DNA of 64,000 bases from NCBI GenBank assembly GCA_021495925.1, contig JAKEKT010000041.1:124001-188000 (forward strand), written 5' to 3'. A program made the position numbers and the translations under genes. Below the pieces are notes generated by a model. It made no database searches. It saw only the letters and a list, made by a program, of their open reading frames with translations, and had not been told where the DNA came from. The stretch is from Diplodia intermedia. Lineage: Eukaryota > Ascomycota > Dothideomycetes > Botryosphaeriales > Botryosphaeriaceae. Numbering within the stretch: the stretch's first letter is position 1; every line of letters starts with the position of its first letter. Of this stretch, positions 43,391-55,888 are shown in pieces.

Positions 43391-45015
43391 ATGGCGCGCC
43401 CAGCCACCGTTCTTTCTCTTGCCCTCGCCGCGCTCGCCCTGTACTTTGTCGCCCACGCCTGCTCGAGGCGCTTCCGCCAGCTGGCTCAGTTCCCGGGCCC
43501 TTGGTTCGCCGCCCATTCGCGCTGGTGGCTCGTCCGCGTGGTCAACTCTGGTCGCTCGCCCTACACCTTCGTCGATGTCAGCAAAAAGTACGGCTCCATG
43601 GCCCGCATTGGCCCCAACCATCTCCTCACCACCGACCCCGACTTTGTCCGCCGCATCCTCTCCGCCCACTCGCACTACACCCGTGGGCCCTGGTACGACT
43701 CGATGAGGATCGATCCGCATGTGCCCAACATTGTCTCGGAGCGCGGTGTTGCCAAGCACCACAAACTGCGCTACCAAATGTCCGCCGGGTATGCCGGCAA
43801 AGACATTGAGGGCGTTGAGGCCGCCGTCGACGAGCGCCTGATGCACTTCATCGACACGATCGAAGAGCGCTGGGTGTCCAAGCCCGGCGCCTCCAAGGTT
43901 TTCGACATCGCCAAGCGGATCCAGTTTTTCACCTTGGACATGATCAGCCAGCTGTGCTTTGGGCGGAGCCTGGGCTTCGTCGAAGCGGACAACGACTCGT
44001 TCAAATTCCAGGCCACGGTTGAATGGCAGATGCCCATCGTCGGCCTGTTTTCCGTCATCATCGAGCTGAGCCACCTATACTACATCCTTTCCAGCATTCC
44101 TTTCATCAGAAGAATTATTGTGCCCTCGGCTGGGGACAAGATTGGAATTGGCCCCATCATGGCGGTAAGACATTCCTTTGCCCTCCCGGATTCAACGCAT
44201 CTGTTCTGACAGCGACTAGATTTCCCGTGAGGTGATCAACGAACGACTTGCCCCGGGCGCGGAGCAAAAGAAGGACATGCTTGGCTCGTTCCTCAAACGC
44301 GGCCTTACCCCAGACGAGGTCGAGACGGAAATTTCGATATCCCTGTACGCTCCTGCATTAGCGAAATTTCCTCTTCTGGTCGCTAACCCTTGCTCTTAGC
44401 ATTGCCGGTTCCGATACCACCGCCACTGCCATGCGCGCAAGTCTCCTTGCCATCATTTCCAACCCCCGTGTCTACGCCCGCCTGACTCGTGAGATCGATG
44501 ATGCAATCGCTGCCGGAAAGGTATCGTCACCCATCCGCGACAGCGAAGCTAGGAATCTTCCTTACCTCCAGGCCGTCATCAAGGAGGGACTCCGCCGCTT
44601 CTCACCCATCACTCAGCTCCGCGAACGAGTCGTCCCTCCGCAAGGTGACACTTTCGACGGCAAGTTCATCCCGGGCGGCACCTTTGTTGGCATCAACTCC
44701 TGGACCATCCAATGCCATCCCGTCTACGGCGACGATCCTGAGGTATTCCGGCCGGAGCGCTGGCTCATCGACGACGAAGAGCGCTTGAAGCAGATGACGC
44801 AGATTCATGAGTTGATCTTCGGCTGGGGAACGACGAGATGTCTCGGTGTCCCCATCGCCCTGATGAACTTGAACAAGCTTTTTGTCGAAATGCTTAGACG
44901 GTATGACGTCGAGGTCGTCAACCCGCACAAGCCGTGGCACAGCGAGTGTTACGGTATTTTCTTCCAACGGGACTTCAATGTCCGCATTTCCCACCGGCAG
45001 ACTGGTTCTGCATAG
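43391..45015 (+). CDS. Cytochrome P450, pisatin-demethylase-like
   Basis: Three exons, 43391-44164, 44220-44344 and 44400-45015, give 505 codons (504 aa). I take the ATG at 43391 (MARPATVLSLALAALALYFV), which starts a membrane anchor; the frame continues upstream with earlier ATGs but without anchor-like sequence. FPGPWFAAHSRWW is the proline-rich hinge. IAGSDTTATAMRA is the I-helix, EGLR (362-365) the K-helix ExxR, FRPERW the PERF-like motif and FGWGTTRCLG the haem loop with Cys447. The middle block (YTRGPWYDSMRIDPHVPNIV, then HHKLRYQMSAGYAGKDIEG) is typical of the pisatin demethylase/trichodiene oxygenase-related CYP clade. It probably sits in the endoplasmic reticulum. The substrate is unknown; detoxification of a plant phenolic is a reasonable guess. 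Confidence 0.93.
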
Positions 45016-48000
45016 ATTTCTGGACAAATCCCCCATAGTTCATTCGCAGGGCAACCTAAGATGGACGCTTTCGTTTCAAATCTCCAGTTTCATTTGCTTG
45101 GTTTTTTTTTTTTTTTTTTTGGTTGATTTTTCCCCAGTGGTCAGCTTTTTCATGGCTTCCACGATTTTCATACCACTCTCAATTTCCTTGGATGCTTTTT
45201 CGAAGCATCGATCGTTTGGAGAAGACACGGCGTTAAAAATTTCATTTGCTGTTCTTGGGCACCGAAAATACCATGGGAGAGACGAAGGAAGGACATAGAA
45301 AAAGTAATTCCTTGGGCTCGGACGGGATTATAAGGGTCTCGCGTCGCTAATCAGAGGGCGTGAGAGGTACAAAAAGGACGTGGTAGGGCGGGTATCTGGT
45401 TTTTTCCCGGGTTTCACTTTTCCTTGTTCAGTCACGGCACAAGTACAGTATGCGTACATATCCGCTTTTCCTAACTCTTTACAGTTCTACTCCCTGGCCT
45501 GTTGCCAAAGTACAAACACCCTCTCCATATTGTCTACTCATTTCCTTGTTCTCCTTCCTACTCAGTCTCACTTATCTTTTCCTTGCTGTTCTTTGAGTTT
45601 CGTCGCGTATACACCCCCACTAGTCTTTTTGTTTTTTTGTCAGTTACTTGTCCAGGACGCTGATTGGATTGCCGGCCGTCTGTAGAGGACAGCAAGATGA
45701 AGGCACACCTAATCGTAACAAATGCCAATGGCTTTGAATTACCACCACAATCCGCCATTTGATCGTGAGTTTCTTGCTTCCCCGGGACACGTGTTCCGGG
45801 ATGATAATGGGGCTTCACGCAAAGCCGTCGTCCAAACAAAGTTGGCCCCCAATCCGATATGCATGCACACATCATCGGGGGTCCCCGCAACCTCCAAGAA
45901 CCGAGGAGGAGCAGACGCGCGTGTATGTAAGGACTGCTTGGCCCCCGACAAACCCCGTCGTTTGTCCGTCTTACCCCTCGCAGATGGACGGTTCCTTGCG
46001 CAATGAAGGAAGGTGCTGGCGCGTGTCATGTAGACTAATCAATAAAATCCGGTGCTGCATAGAGGTGGACGTTGCGTGGATTTGCTGGTGGTCAGTTCCC
46101 AACGATCGACGACGGGATTGACAAGGGTGGGGTGATGATGATTCGCAGATCTTGATGTAAGGATTTACGGGGACCCTGTTTTTTCCTTCCCTCTTGTCCC
46201 TTTTGTCTTTGGGGAAATGATTGGCAGGTCTCGTGTTTGCTCGTCTTTCTTCTCCCCCTTTCCCTCATCTTGGGTCGTGTGTTTGGTGCTGCCGGTGTTA
46301 CGTGCACGTGCGAATGCCAGGCTATATCGGGATGTTTCTTATTCTTGGCTTTGGCGTGATTGGAACTCATATATACAGGTGCCGCACTATAGCAGTCTCC
46401 TTGTTAAGAAGCACTTTAATTTATTATACGTACGGTGACGCAAGAAGGGAGTCAGGAAGATCAGCAGGAGAAGCTCGACGACGGGATAGATTTGCAGCCA
46501 ATCGCACGACGCGCTGATGGGCCGAGTCAAACAGCGAGGAGTTTGTCGGTCATTTGTGTTTCTTTTCTTTTTCTTTTCACTTTTTTACATGCAACCCTTT
46601 TACTTTACCGACTGCATCGTTCCCGAGCCTTTGGGGGCGCTTGGCCAATGAAATCGCTCGCTCCACGTGCAAGCACGTGGCTTAAAACCCTATGCATTTT
46701 TGACTTCCCGCGTCAGCTTTTTTTGCGTTTGTAGCTTCGAATTTGGCGCGCAAAGGATGCAGATGCTCGGTGAGGCCGAGCGGGTGGCAAAGGTGAGAAC
46801 CAGTGAGAACAGGTTCATGGTGAAGGATGGCCACTACCACCTCCGCGTTCGCGTATTGGGAGATGGAAACTGCCGAGAGGCGTGTTGCATCCGCATCTTG
46901 AACCCATCCTGCGCCAAGAGGGCGATAGGCGAATGGAACGAACTTTCATCTCAGGGAAGATGGACCAAGGCATGTCAGGATTCTTCCCGGTGGCAGTGTG
47001 GCGGGAGGAAGGGTGGGGTCGGGCTGGGTGGCTGCGCCCGTTGTCCGGATTAGGAAACGGAACGAGAGCCCCCAAGCCACAGGGCCCGATGGACTCAGGG
47101 TGTGGCAGTAGCGGCGCTTCCCGGTGGGCCCGTGGGCCGGACGGGCCCCGTGTCCCTGGCATAATCCGGGTGGGATTGTGTGGCTTGGTTTGGGATTGCA
47201 CGCGTCCGCGCAATGGCTTGCGTAGCCTCAGTTGCAAGGCGCTTCTGGCAATTGTCTGTTGTGTATTGATACCCCTCTCATGGCTCTCCAGTCTCCAGAC
47301 GTTTCCGGGCGTGGACCCACAGCACCTGGAGAGCGAAAGATCTGGGCCTTTAATCCACCTGATCTCTCCAAAGCGTCGGAGACGCTAGCCAAAGTCTGGC
47401 GACGTCCCGCAAATCTGCGCTCCTCGGCGGTATTCATGGCGAAGCCACACATCACCGTGGGGTCGCGAAGACGAGACGAGAGAAAGCTTGGTTGTGGACT
47501 GCATCGGCTGGTAACCAATCCGATTAACTGCTTGCGGAAGCGCTGCTACAGGGACACGCTGCGTCCGCTCCCAGCGCTTTGAGTATGCACACTAGCTAAC
47601 GGGGCATTGGGGTCAGATCAGATCCCCATGACTTGCAGACCACCATGGTGCTGCCCCACCCTCTCCGGCTCCTACTCCGTCCTGTGCGTTCTTCACGTGA
47701 AAAGTGAAGTCCGGCCGGGCCCGTATCGACTCGTGGTGCAAAAACCCAGTAAAACCCGTCAAGTAAAGGGATAAAGGAGGGTTGTTAAAGTCTCGGCAGG
47801 CTTTCGAGCGGCTAGCGACCAACAACCAGCAGACGCTCTCGGGTCAACTGCCGCTAGCACCGGCGTTTCCAAAACAAATCGAAAGGGTCCGATTGCATAT
47901 TTGCAGGGCGATAAGCCGACATTGGTCACGCTATCAACGGGCCGGCACGGTTAGCGGCAAGTGCGTTTGCAGCAAAACGCGTACGCTCTATCGCGTCCAA

Positions 48001-48389
48001 GCGCATACTCCGAGCCTCGTGTAAATCGATGTCGCTCCACTTGTCGGATGCGCGCAGTAGCCGCGTGTCTAAGCTGGGTGGCGACCAGGAAAGATCCTTG
48101 GACTGCAATATGTGACCGTTGCAGAAAGCAATATAACAGCATCTTCCTTTCTCCCTAGCCCACTCCATTCCAGTGGGTTGAAGGGGACACGGTGATCCAC
48201 AGTGGAGGGGCAATGCGCCCGCTTATTGTCGATGCTTCGGGATGTCTTCCGATGGTGCGGACCTTGCCGCCGCCAGTGCTCCTGCGGATGCACTAGAGGC
48301 TGCAGTTGGAAGATTCTAGCTTCGTTGGAGGCGCGATAATGATTCAAGTAGTAGGAGATTATGTCGTCAGGGTGATGGAAGAAAATCGT
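45016..48389. other. Gene-poor 3.4-kb spacer
   Basis: It separates the P450 from the receptor gene; both 3' ends face it. A T18 run at about 45103-45120 and T-rich stretches in 45100-46650 are notable. Frames up to 168 codons lack domains or splice patterns. CACGTG-containing motifs occur near 46300 and 46670. I see no gene and no RNA gene. Confidence 0.45.
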
Positions 48390-49848
48390 TCATTGCATCA
48401 GTCGCTCAATCTGACCCAACGGGACTGTCGTGTGCTCCACATTCACCGTATGTGAGTTGTTTACCAGGCTGTCTGTCCCGATCGGTCGTACATGATCCAC
48501 GACGAACGGATCTTTGTAGTGCTTGGAAGCATCCGGCGTGTGTCTCCCGCTTGTCCTGCTCTGGTACGTCCGAAGCTCCGTCTCGGATCCCGGTGTATCG
48601 GGGCGTTGCCGCTCACGCTCTTCCGTTCGTACAATGACTTCGTCAACGACAAAGATCTTTCCGAAGGTCAAGGCGGAAATGAGTGGCCAGAAAATCGGGA
48701 TACTCGCGCAAAGAACCGCGATGTCGACTTCGAGGCAAGACAGTACGATCGATGTCGGTGCTAGCCAAGTTGGATCGGTAACGGGATATGTTCCGGCACG
48801 CGTCTCGGCAATACTCGCCAAGCGTGCTACACTGAGAGCCACGACTCTACACTGCATTAGCAGTTTTCTCTACTAAGAAGATATCAGAAAGACCGTGAAA
48901 CTTACACAGCACCCAGTGTCGCCAGACCAGCAATGGCATACTTTCGCCTGCCCTCCAGGTCCATGGCGGACAGGGAAAAGATGGGGAAGGTGAAGACAAT
49001 GATGTCGAGGGCCATGTTCGTCGCAGAGTGGGTTGCAAACGCGGTGAAAAAGGTTTCCGGGTCATTGGCTCCAGCTCCAAAGCCGAAGCACTTGCCGGGT
49101 CTGTTGTAATCCCAAAACTTTGTAGCGGGCGAGCAGGCGAAGGCCAGCAGAGCGCTGTAGGCGAAGCCCCAGAGGGCAATAAGGACGGTCATCCCGATGA
49201 TGAGATAGTAAGTCTTGGAGCGCTTCTCGAACAAGCGGAGATACTGTAGCAGCAGAGAGACCTTGATGAGGGTGGTCGAGTAAAAGTACGAAATGGTCCC
49301 AGCCCAAAACCACTAGAGCACCGGGTCAGAAGTCGAGTATGTTGGCGACGAAGGTGAATTTACGTGGATGTATGCCTGGTAAGTGCCCAGCGATATTGAA
49401 AGAACGTGTTTCCCGAGGCCATTGTCAACCACTGCTTTCGTATCAGCTCTATGGAGTGTTTGCAGCGGACATGCGTGTCCAACGTACTCAGAAAAACAAA
49501 ACATGTGCCAATCGTGGCCGAAACCTGGATTGAGGGTGAGCTGAAGGCGGCTGGTTGCTTGCGGAGAGCGCTTACGAGGGCGAGTACTACTATCAGATCA
49601 TCCCAACCGGAAGCCCGTGTGAGTTTGAATCGGGCATAGAGTCTGAAAAGCACGGCAACCCAAGCGACGATCTGCATTGATGTCAGCCCGTAGGATGCAA
49701 GGGCGGTGCTCGTGCAACCCACTTGAAAGGAAATGCTGATGGCCAAAACGGTTTCCTTCTTGTTGATGAGGGGGACATATTCAACATCAGAGGTGGTGGA
49801 GTCGCGGGCCGTCAGCGAGCTGACAAGCTGGCCAGGGATGGCAACCAT
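48390..49848 (-). CDS. PTH11-like seven-helix membrane protein (fungal rhodopsin domain)
   Basis: A plasma-membrane protein of the Fung_rhodopsin (SAT4/PTH11-like) family. Six exons, 49848-49723, 49671-49576, 49524-49488, 49431-49364, 49312-48908 and 48851-48390, sum to 398 codons (397 aa). Landmarks are IVAWVAVLFRLYARF, GWDDLIVVLAL, DNGLGKHVLSI, YFYSTTLIKVSLLLQYLRLF, FACSPATKFWD, NMALDIIVFTFPI and ARLASI, which together define the family. Several introns are multiples of three, so retained versions keep an open frame. The C-terminal tail of about 75 residues is polar. No CFEM domain is present at the N-terminus. In pathogens PTH11 responds to surfaces; in most species the ligand is unknown. 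Confidence 0.9.
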
Positions 49849-51904
49849 GGTGAGCAGCACGCAAAAGGACGGAGAAACGGCCGGCGGAGGGCCTATGTAG
49901 AGCTGTATTGCGATCACTGCCAAGGGAGACGCGGACGGCTGAGAGGCGGAGATGAGAGCATTTTCGATTTAGCCGCAGCAGGACGTAACGGAGGGGACCA
50001 GGCCAGGCTTGAGCGCACGAAGCCGGGCAGGGGTGGCAAGCGTGAAACGGGGCATTGGGCCAAGGCGCCCGACCGTGCTCGGACAAGAAAGATTAGCGAG
50101 TCTATTTGACCGCGCAAGGGCGCTCCAACGGCGCGGTCAGAGTGCGAGAGCCACGACTCGGTGCGCTGCACAGCAAGATTGCGTCCCGCGGGCCGGATCG
50201 CCCGGTACTTTTGCGGCGAAGGATTGGACTCGGCCAGGGCTGGCGGTCGCCACGGGACAGGCGGCGGCATAGCAGGAGGGAGACTTGCGGCTTTGGTGCA
50301 GAGGCCGAAGGGAGAAGCGAGATTTCGGAGTGTGGTGAGGCAGAGAGGCCAACGGCGTGGCGCGGTGCCCTCGGCCAAAACCATCGCCGTTGCCAAGGCG
50401 CGCGCTCTCTTCGAGCAATCAGCTCCAATTGCGCCCGCCCGTTCGTTGCTCGCCTGCTGAGCCAGACGCGATTTCTTCTCCGCCTCGCTCTCGCAGGCGG
50501 GTGCGCCCGCCGCCCGCATGCCGGACCACTTTTTAGCCTTAGCTGTCAATCCCGCCCTGGCCAAAGAAACCACGAGAGGACGACAAGCTTACGCGACCTC
50601 TCCAGATCTCCGCTGTCGCACACCAGTCGCCGATCCAGCAGGCGCCCTTTTCTGCTCCTAAACCCCATCTCCTGCTCATGATCTCCTTCCTTCTTACGCA
50701 CTGTTGGCCCCGGAGGGACCCCCCGGCACCGTCTCGTGGTCTGGCAAAGGGACGCGCGCTGTACATCACAGCGGCTGAAACCGCCTTTTCCTGCTCCGTG
50801 CAGCCTTCGACCCACTACGTTGCGCAACCTGGCGTCGCCCTGTCCCGTCGCCATCAAATGCACCTTCGGCAAGTCCGGGTCTCAGTGTCGGAACCCAGCA
50901 ACGACCGCCTGATAATTCCGAGAATCCGGGCCGCGAGGAACATGCCTAAGACACCATCCTAAACATCCCCAGTATATGGTAGAAAACATAAAAGGCCGGA
51001 CGCACCGCCGATCCAATCAAGTGGTTCCAATCCTCGCGCCCGCTTGTGTGACAACAAGGCACCCATGGCTCACGACGCGTACGTTGTGCTTTGTGAAGCC
51101 TCGCTAAACCACCATCCACAGCAATATACATTTGCGGTTCTCTCCGTCGAGTCTCCGCTTTGTCGCTCTCTGACAAGCTGAACACTATATGTCGTACTGC
51201 TTCTAGGCGCGCAGCCCATTTCAACACTGGCCAGGCTGCAGAAACGACACAAAACGCTGCCTACTCTCCCCACCTGTCATGGCCCTTGATTTAGTCAGAG
51301 CAGGGATCGAGTCAGCCTTCCTCCCTTGGACGTGCCAGGGGCACCCGTGCGCAGGGCTGCGACGCTTCCCAGCGCCCAGTGCGCCAGAGTGACCTAATCA
51401 ACAGCCCTGACTTGCCTAGCCCACTGTTGCGTGACAGCCACTCCACTGAACTTCCGAGCCATCAACGAAGGGATTTGCCCGGATCTCGCGCAAATCCTTT
51501 CGGCACCGTCTCGCGCGCTTGTTGCCGCCCTCACCGCTCGCGCCTCTTGTCCATATCCTTGCGCACGTTGCCCCGAGCCCCACCAACGGCTTTCCAATAC
51601 GTATCCTGCTCCGATATACACCATGCTTGCTCCCTTGCTTTTCTTCTTCTGTCTTCTCTGCATGATGTAGGAAGTCAAGATGGATCAGCCTTGGGCTGAC
51701 GATGGCGGCCGCAGTGAAGGTTTTGTTTCGCACATTTTGCGCGCCAGCTCGCCAATTCCTCCTCCGGTACCGCCAGCATGAGACCGAATCCGCCATTAAC
51801 TAGCTGAACAGCCTGTCGACCCAGCGCGTTCGGCTGGGCGTTTGCGACAGAAGGGACTCAGGGCCTCTGTTCCAATAAACAAGGCTCGTGCCTTCTCCCT
51901 CAGC
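49849..51904. other. Spacer between tandem minus-strand genes
   Basis: About 2 kb. The left end is the promoter of the receptor gene, the right end the 3' region of the transcription factor. Frames of 90-219 codons on both strands are compositionally biased and without domains. Confidence 0.45.
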
Positions 51905-53502
51905 TCACATGACGAGCACGGGGGAAGCTTCCAGCAAGCCTGCCATCCGACCGCTGGAATCTTTCCGCGCCCATATCCGTTCCAAAGACTGGATGGCGGC
52001 GGGGATGTTGCGGAAGCCCGTCCTGGAGTAAACGCGCGCCATGCGCTCCGTGAAGTCTCGTCTACTCTCCTCGTCCGTGCTCTCCACCGCGCCCAGGAAG
52101 CACACCCAGACCAGAGCATGAGCGCAGGGTGCATCATGCGGTATTTTGGACAAGAGGCGCCGAAGGTTTCGAAGTGATTCTTGCACGTCCTCTTCCGATC
52201 GCGTTCTGTGGAAGTAAAGCCTGGAAGCTTCGAGGAAGGCTTCTCGCGTGGTGGAGATGGCGGCTTCTTCCTCCGATCCCGAGGGAAGCTCGTACGAGAG
52301 CCAGTCGAGATATTGGAGGGGGTTAGTTACCATGTTGGCCGCTGCAGCCTCTCCTAGGAGCGGTTGAGCGAGAAATTCGAACCTGTCAAGGAGGTGAGCC
52401 TGAACCCCCAGCCAGCCTGGGACAGCCATGCGACTTACATGTGCGTTTGTTGCGTGAGAAAGTCACCCAGCATCGCAGCATGCCCCGCGCCGGCACTGCT
52501 GTTCCTTGAAAGGCACAAGAGCATCTGAACCAAATAGCCGTACTCGGAGCTCCCCGTCACCGTCTCCCCGACTAGTAGTACGATCAGCGTGGCCCAAGTG
52601 TACACATTGAAGACACGCTCTGGCGGCGCCTGCAGCGCGTCTCGGCGCAGCCTTGAGATAACGGCGGCGCGACCGGCCTCCGCGGCCGCTCGGAGGTCGG
52701 GGCGCTTCGAGTGGCTCAGGTGCTGCGCCGCCACGACCTCGACCGCCCGGCGGAGCACCTCATTCTCGCACGCCATGGGCAGGATGAAATCGCGGTAGCC
52801 GTTGGACACGCGGTCCAGGACTACCATGACGGGGGCCACGGCCGAGGAAACTGAAGGCGTGCGTCAGCATGTATCATTGCGTAAGGGGAAGGGGAGGCCT
52901 GCGCACAATGCGAGAACAGCATGCGAACCTGTGGGTTTAGCGGCGCAAGCCATGGTTGGACACCAGTGTCGTGGAAGGTGACAAAGGTATTTCCACAGCT
53001 TGCAGCCTGCCTGGGTTCTGTCCATGTGCTGAAGCCAATTGGAGGTCCTTGTCCATCATACCGGACTATCTCAGTAACCGCTGTAGCCCCCTGTTTGCTG
53101 TTCCGCTTTGAGGGGTGCGATTCCGACGCAGCGCTACCGGATTCCTCCCGACGCTCGCCTTGCCAGCGAATGCGCAGTGGTGCTTGGCCTGCTCGCCGCG
53201 CCGAAGCATCGGCATCTACGGGAGCGTCCAAAGTGGGTAGCTGGCAGCCTTTGAGTTTCCCCCGGCGAGCAACCCCGTTGTTGAAGCGGAAGCGGCCCAA
53301 GCCCGAGCACTCTATGCCTTTCTTGATGCACTTTCCGCACGTCGGATGGCCCAGGTCGCACGTGATCCGCCGTTTCGTGCATTGGAAGCAGCCTGATTAC
53401 CCGATTCAGTAAATCCTTGCTCTGGACGCAGCTGGGGGTGGATTCACCTCGGGGCTTCACGTCGGTCGGCGTTGCAGCGGCTCGAGCACTGGACGAAGAC
53501 AT
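51905..53502 (-). CDS. Zn2Cys6 transcription factor
   Basis: Four exons, 53502-53448, 53392-52907, 52850-52439 and 52382-51905, give 477 codons (476 aa). The zinc cluster begins right after the first intron: GCFQCTKRRITCDLGHPTC, then GKCIKKGIECSG, with all six cysteines. This N-terminal position and the early intron at the Gly codon are typical. The rest carries helices such as AVEVVAAQHLSHSK and AWVCFLGAVES, resembling the fungal_trans_2 (PF11951) type of regulator more than PF04082, on general pattern only. Its start is 261 bp downstream of the stop of an FAD amine oxidase on the same strand, so it could regulate that gene, although this is inference. Confidence 0.9.
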
Positions 53503-53763
53503 TCGGGCTGCAGTCGTTCTCTCGGGTGCCTTGGGGACGGGTTCCTAGTCACGAAGCACCGGTATGAGGTCGCGATGAAGAGTGGGGGGAAAGTGGATGC
53601 CGAAACTTCCGTGGGGTGACTGCGGGGTTACGTAATTGCCATTGAAAGCCGTCATTGGCTAAGCGTGGTTTGCTCCCAGCATCTGTCGCAGCATGTGATA
53701 GGTCACCGTGTCCTGGAGACTGTGCACAACGGTCCAAATCTCGTTTCTCTAACCACACAGCTA

Positions 53764-55348
53764 TCACAGATGGGCATCCACCTTTCCTGTCTCCGCCAGC
53801 TCCGTCTTCACGGCCATCGCAGCTCTCGCGCCCTCCTCGATGGCGCCATCGATGAAGCTCCGCCACAGAAGAGCCCAGTCTGAGCTGGCAAAGAACACAT
53901 TCCCATGGCGAGCCCGCATATCCTCCAGGTGATCGGCCAATAGCTTCGGCGGCGAGAAAAACCACGCGCCCTTTGCAAACTCATCCTTCGACCAGTTATG
54001 GAACACCAGCCGCCGCACATCATCCATCTTGCCTGGCGCCAGGCTTCTGACGGCAGCGAAAGTCTCGGCCAGCTTCTCCTCCGGCTGGATGTGGTTCTGG
54101 TCTCCGCCAAAGGCAACGACGTGCGTGTTGCCCGCGGGCGTTGTGCCGTCGCCGATGGCGTAGACGAGCGGGTTGTATGGGTAGGTGACGCCCGTCCACG
54201 AGCGCATGTTCTTGTCTACGACCTCCGCGTGGACCTTGACACATTGGTTGACGTGGCCGATGCTGATGGCCGCACGCTTGCCCGCTGGCAGCGGGGGGTC
54301 GAAGGATACCGTGCTGAGGACGTTCAGCGGGACGGTGCAGATCATGCGTGCGGCCTGATATGTGTGGCCGTTCCGGGTCGTCACTTCGACCTTGTTACCC
54401 TTGTCGATGACCGACTTGATGGGCGAGTTGAAGGCGTACGCGAGCCGCTTGGTGGAGAGGGCTTCTTTGAAGAAGTTGATGGCAAAGCTTGACTGACCGC
54501 CGCTGAACTTGTAGGTGATGAGGTAGTCGAGGCAGCCTTGGTAGGTGTAACCGCAGATGGCCCACCAGTGGAGGAACTCCAGGAAGCTCATGCCCCTCAG
54601 GGTACCGCCGCTGCAGAGCAGGACGAAGCCCTCCAGCACTGCACGCTCGTTTGGCGAAAGCGAGAGTGCGATGGCGTCGATGCGGTCTTGTGCGGACAGG
54701 GTGTCCAACTCTCTGGCCTCGGGAACATGGAACATGTTGGCTGGTTGCGGCATGATGTTTCTGCCGAAGGCGCCGTCCACGTTAACGAACTTCGCCAAGG
54801 CTGAGGCGAGGAGGGAATCCTGCGAAATTTGTCAGCCCGGAGAACAGAGCTCTAGAGTGGTTCTTGCTTGCCTCTTCTTCATGGCTCATCGTCGCAGATC
54901 CCCCGGCGGTATTCAGCTGGAAGTGATTGACGCCATGAGAGAAGTCAAAGGAGCTTTTAAGCTCATTTTGCATCTGGTAGCGGGAAATCTCACGCCATAC
55001 ATGAGGTTGACCCCAGTGTACCCAGGTACCTCCCATCTCAAAGGGATAGCCGCCGATGTTGGACGACCAGGAGCGGCCACCGATACGGTCGCGAGCTTCC
55101 AAGAGAAGAACGCTCAGGCCTGCGTCCCAAGTCAGCTCCCTTTACTTCATCGGACTTGCGAAGGAGCTACCCGAAAGACTGGCGTCTCTTGCTGCAGTGA
55201 GACCGCAGTAGCCGGCGCCGATGATGACGACATCGTACAAAACATTGGAGGATGTACTGTTTGTTGCGGGCGAGATGACTCCAATGGATGGAACGCCGGG
55301 ACGAAGGCCAGCCTGTTCAGTCCAAGAGTAGCCGTCGCGAGACGTCAT
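53764..55348 (-). CDS. FAD-dependent amine oxidase (flavin monoamine oxidase type)
   Basis: Three exons, 55348-55171, 55119-54872 and 54819-53764, give 494 codons (493 aa). The oxidase would deaminate a primary amine with release of H2O2. The dinucleotide-binding motif VVIIGAGYCGLTAARD is near residue 40, followed by LLLEARDRIGGRSW and EMGGTWVHWGQPHVW. ICTVPLNVLSTVSFDPPLP, AFGGDQNHI and the C-terminal FASSDWALLWRSFIDGAIEEG match flavin amine oxidases. No covalent-flavin Cys motif of mammalian MAO is seen at the expected place. The end is VDAHL, with no peroxisomal SKL. The second intron has a GC donor (GAG|GCAAGC), which the frame requires. It precedes a Zn2Cys6 factor. Confidence 0.92.
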
Positions 55349-55888
55349 ACTGGCAAGATTCGGAGAAGGGTAAATCGCAGTGGGAAAAGGCTGACCGACG
55401 CTGCGAACAGAGGCCGCTTTTTATCGTGCTCCGCTCGCCGCGAGTTCCGCAAACTCTTCTCCCGAGCCTCGATTACATCTGAAGCTCAGAAAGTAAACAG
55501 CATTCGCATATTACCGAAAGGAGGCGATAGAGAGAGAAAATTGGTCAGGAGCGGACCGCAAAGACGGTTCGTGCGGTTCCGCGTGCAGAGACAGGAATTT
55601 CCCTGAACGGGCAATAACGTGAGAAAATGACGTGGGGTCGTGGCACGAGCACTGTAGCCAATGAGGAGTGAGCGTGAGATTGGGTCAGCTAGAGTGACGG
55701 AGGGTCAAGGTATTGAGCCAGGAGATGGGGGATTCGAGATAACGAGGGAATAATAAATGTGGTTGCCGGGGAATGCCTAAGATGCCCGGGTTGCAGGGAT
55801 GTCGTCATCATCGCCGTTGCCTGTCCCCCGTCACCACCACTACTCTTTCTACCTTCACCCCCCTCTCTCCTCACTCATTCACGGCACC
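55349..55888. promoter_or_regulatory. Divergent promoter region, amine oxidase / RAD4
   Basis: The 540 bp between the two start codons. No TATA box is evident. An in-frame ATG at 55799 would add 30 residues to RAD4, but the added sequence is Ser/Pro/His-rich and unlikely. Confidence 0.4.

Noticed and set aside
43127..44074. 315-codon minus-strand frame
   Set aside because: Antisense to exon 1 of the pisatin-demethylase-like P450.
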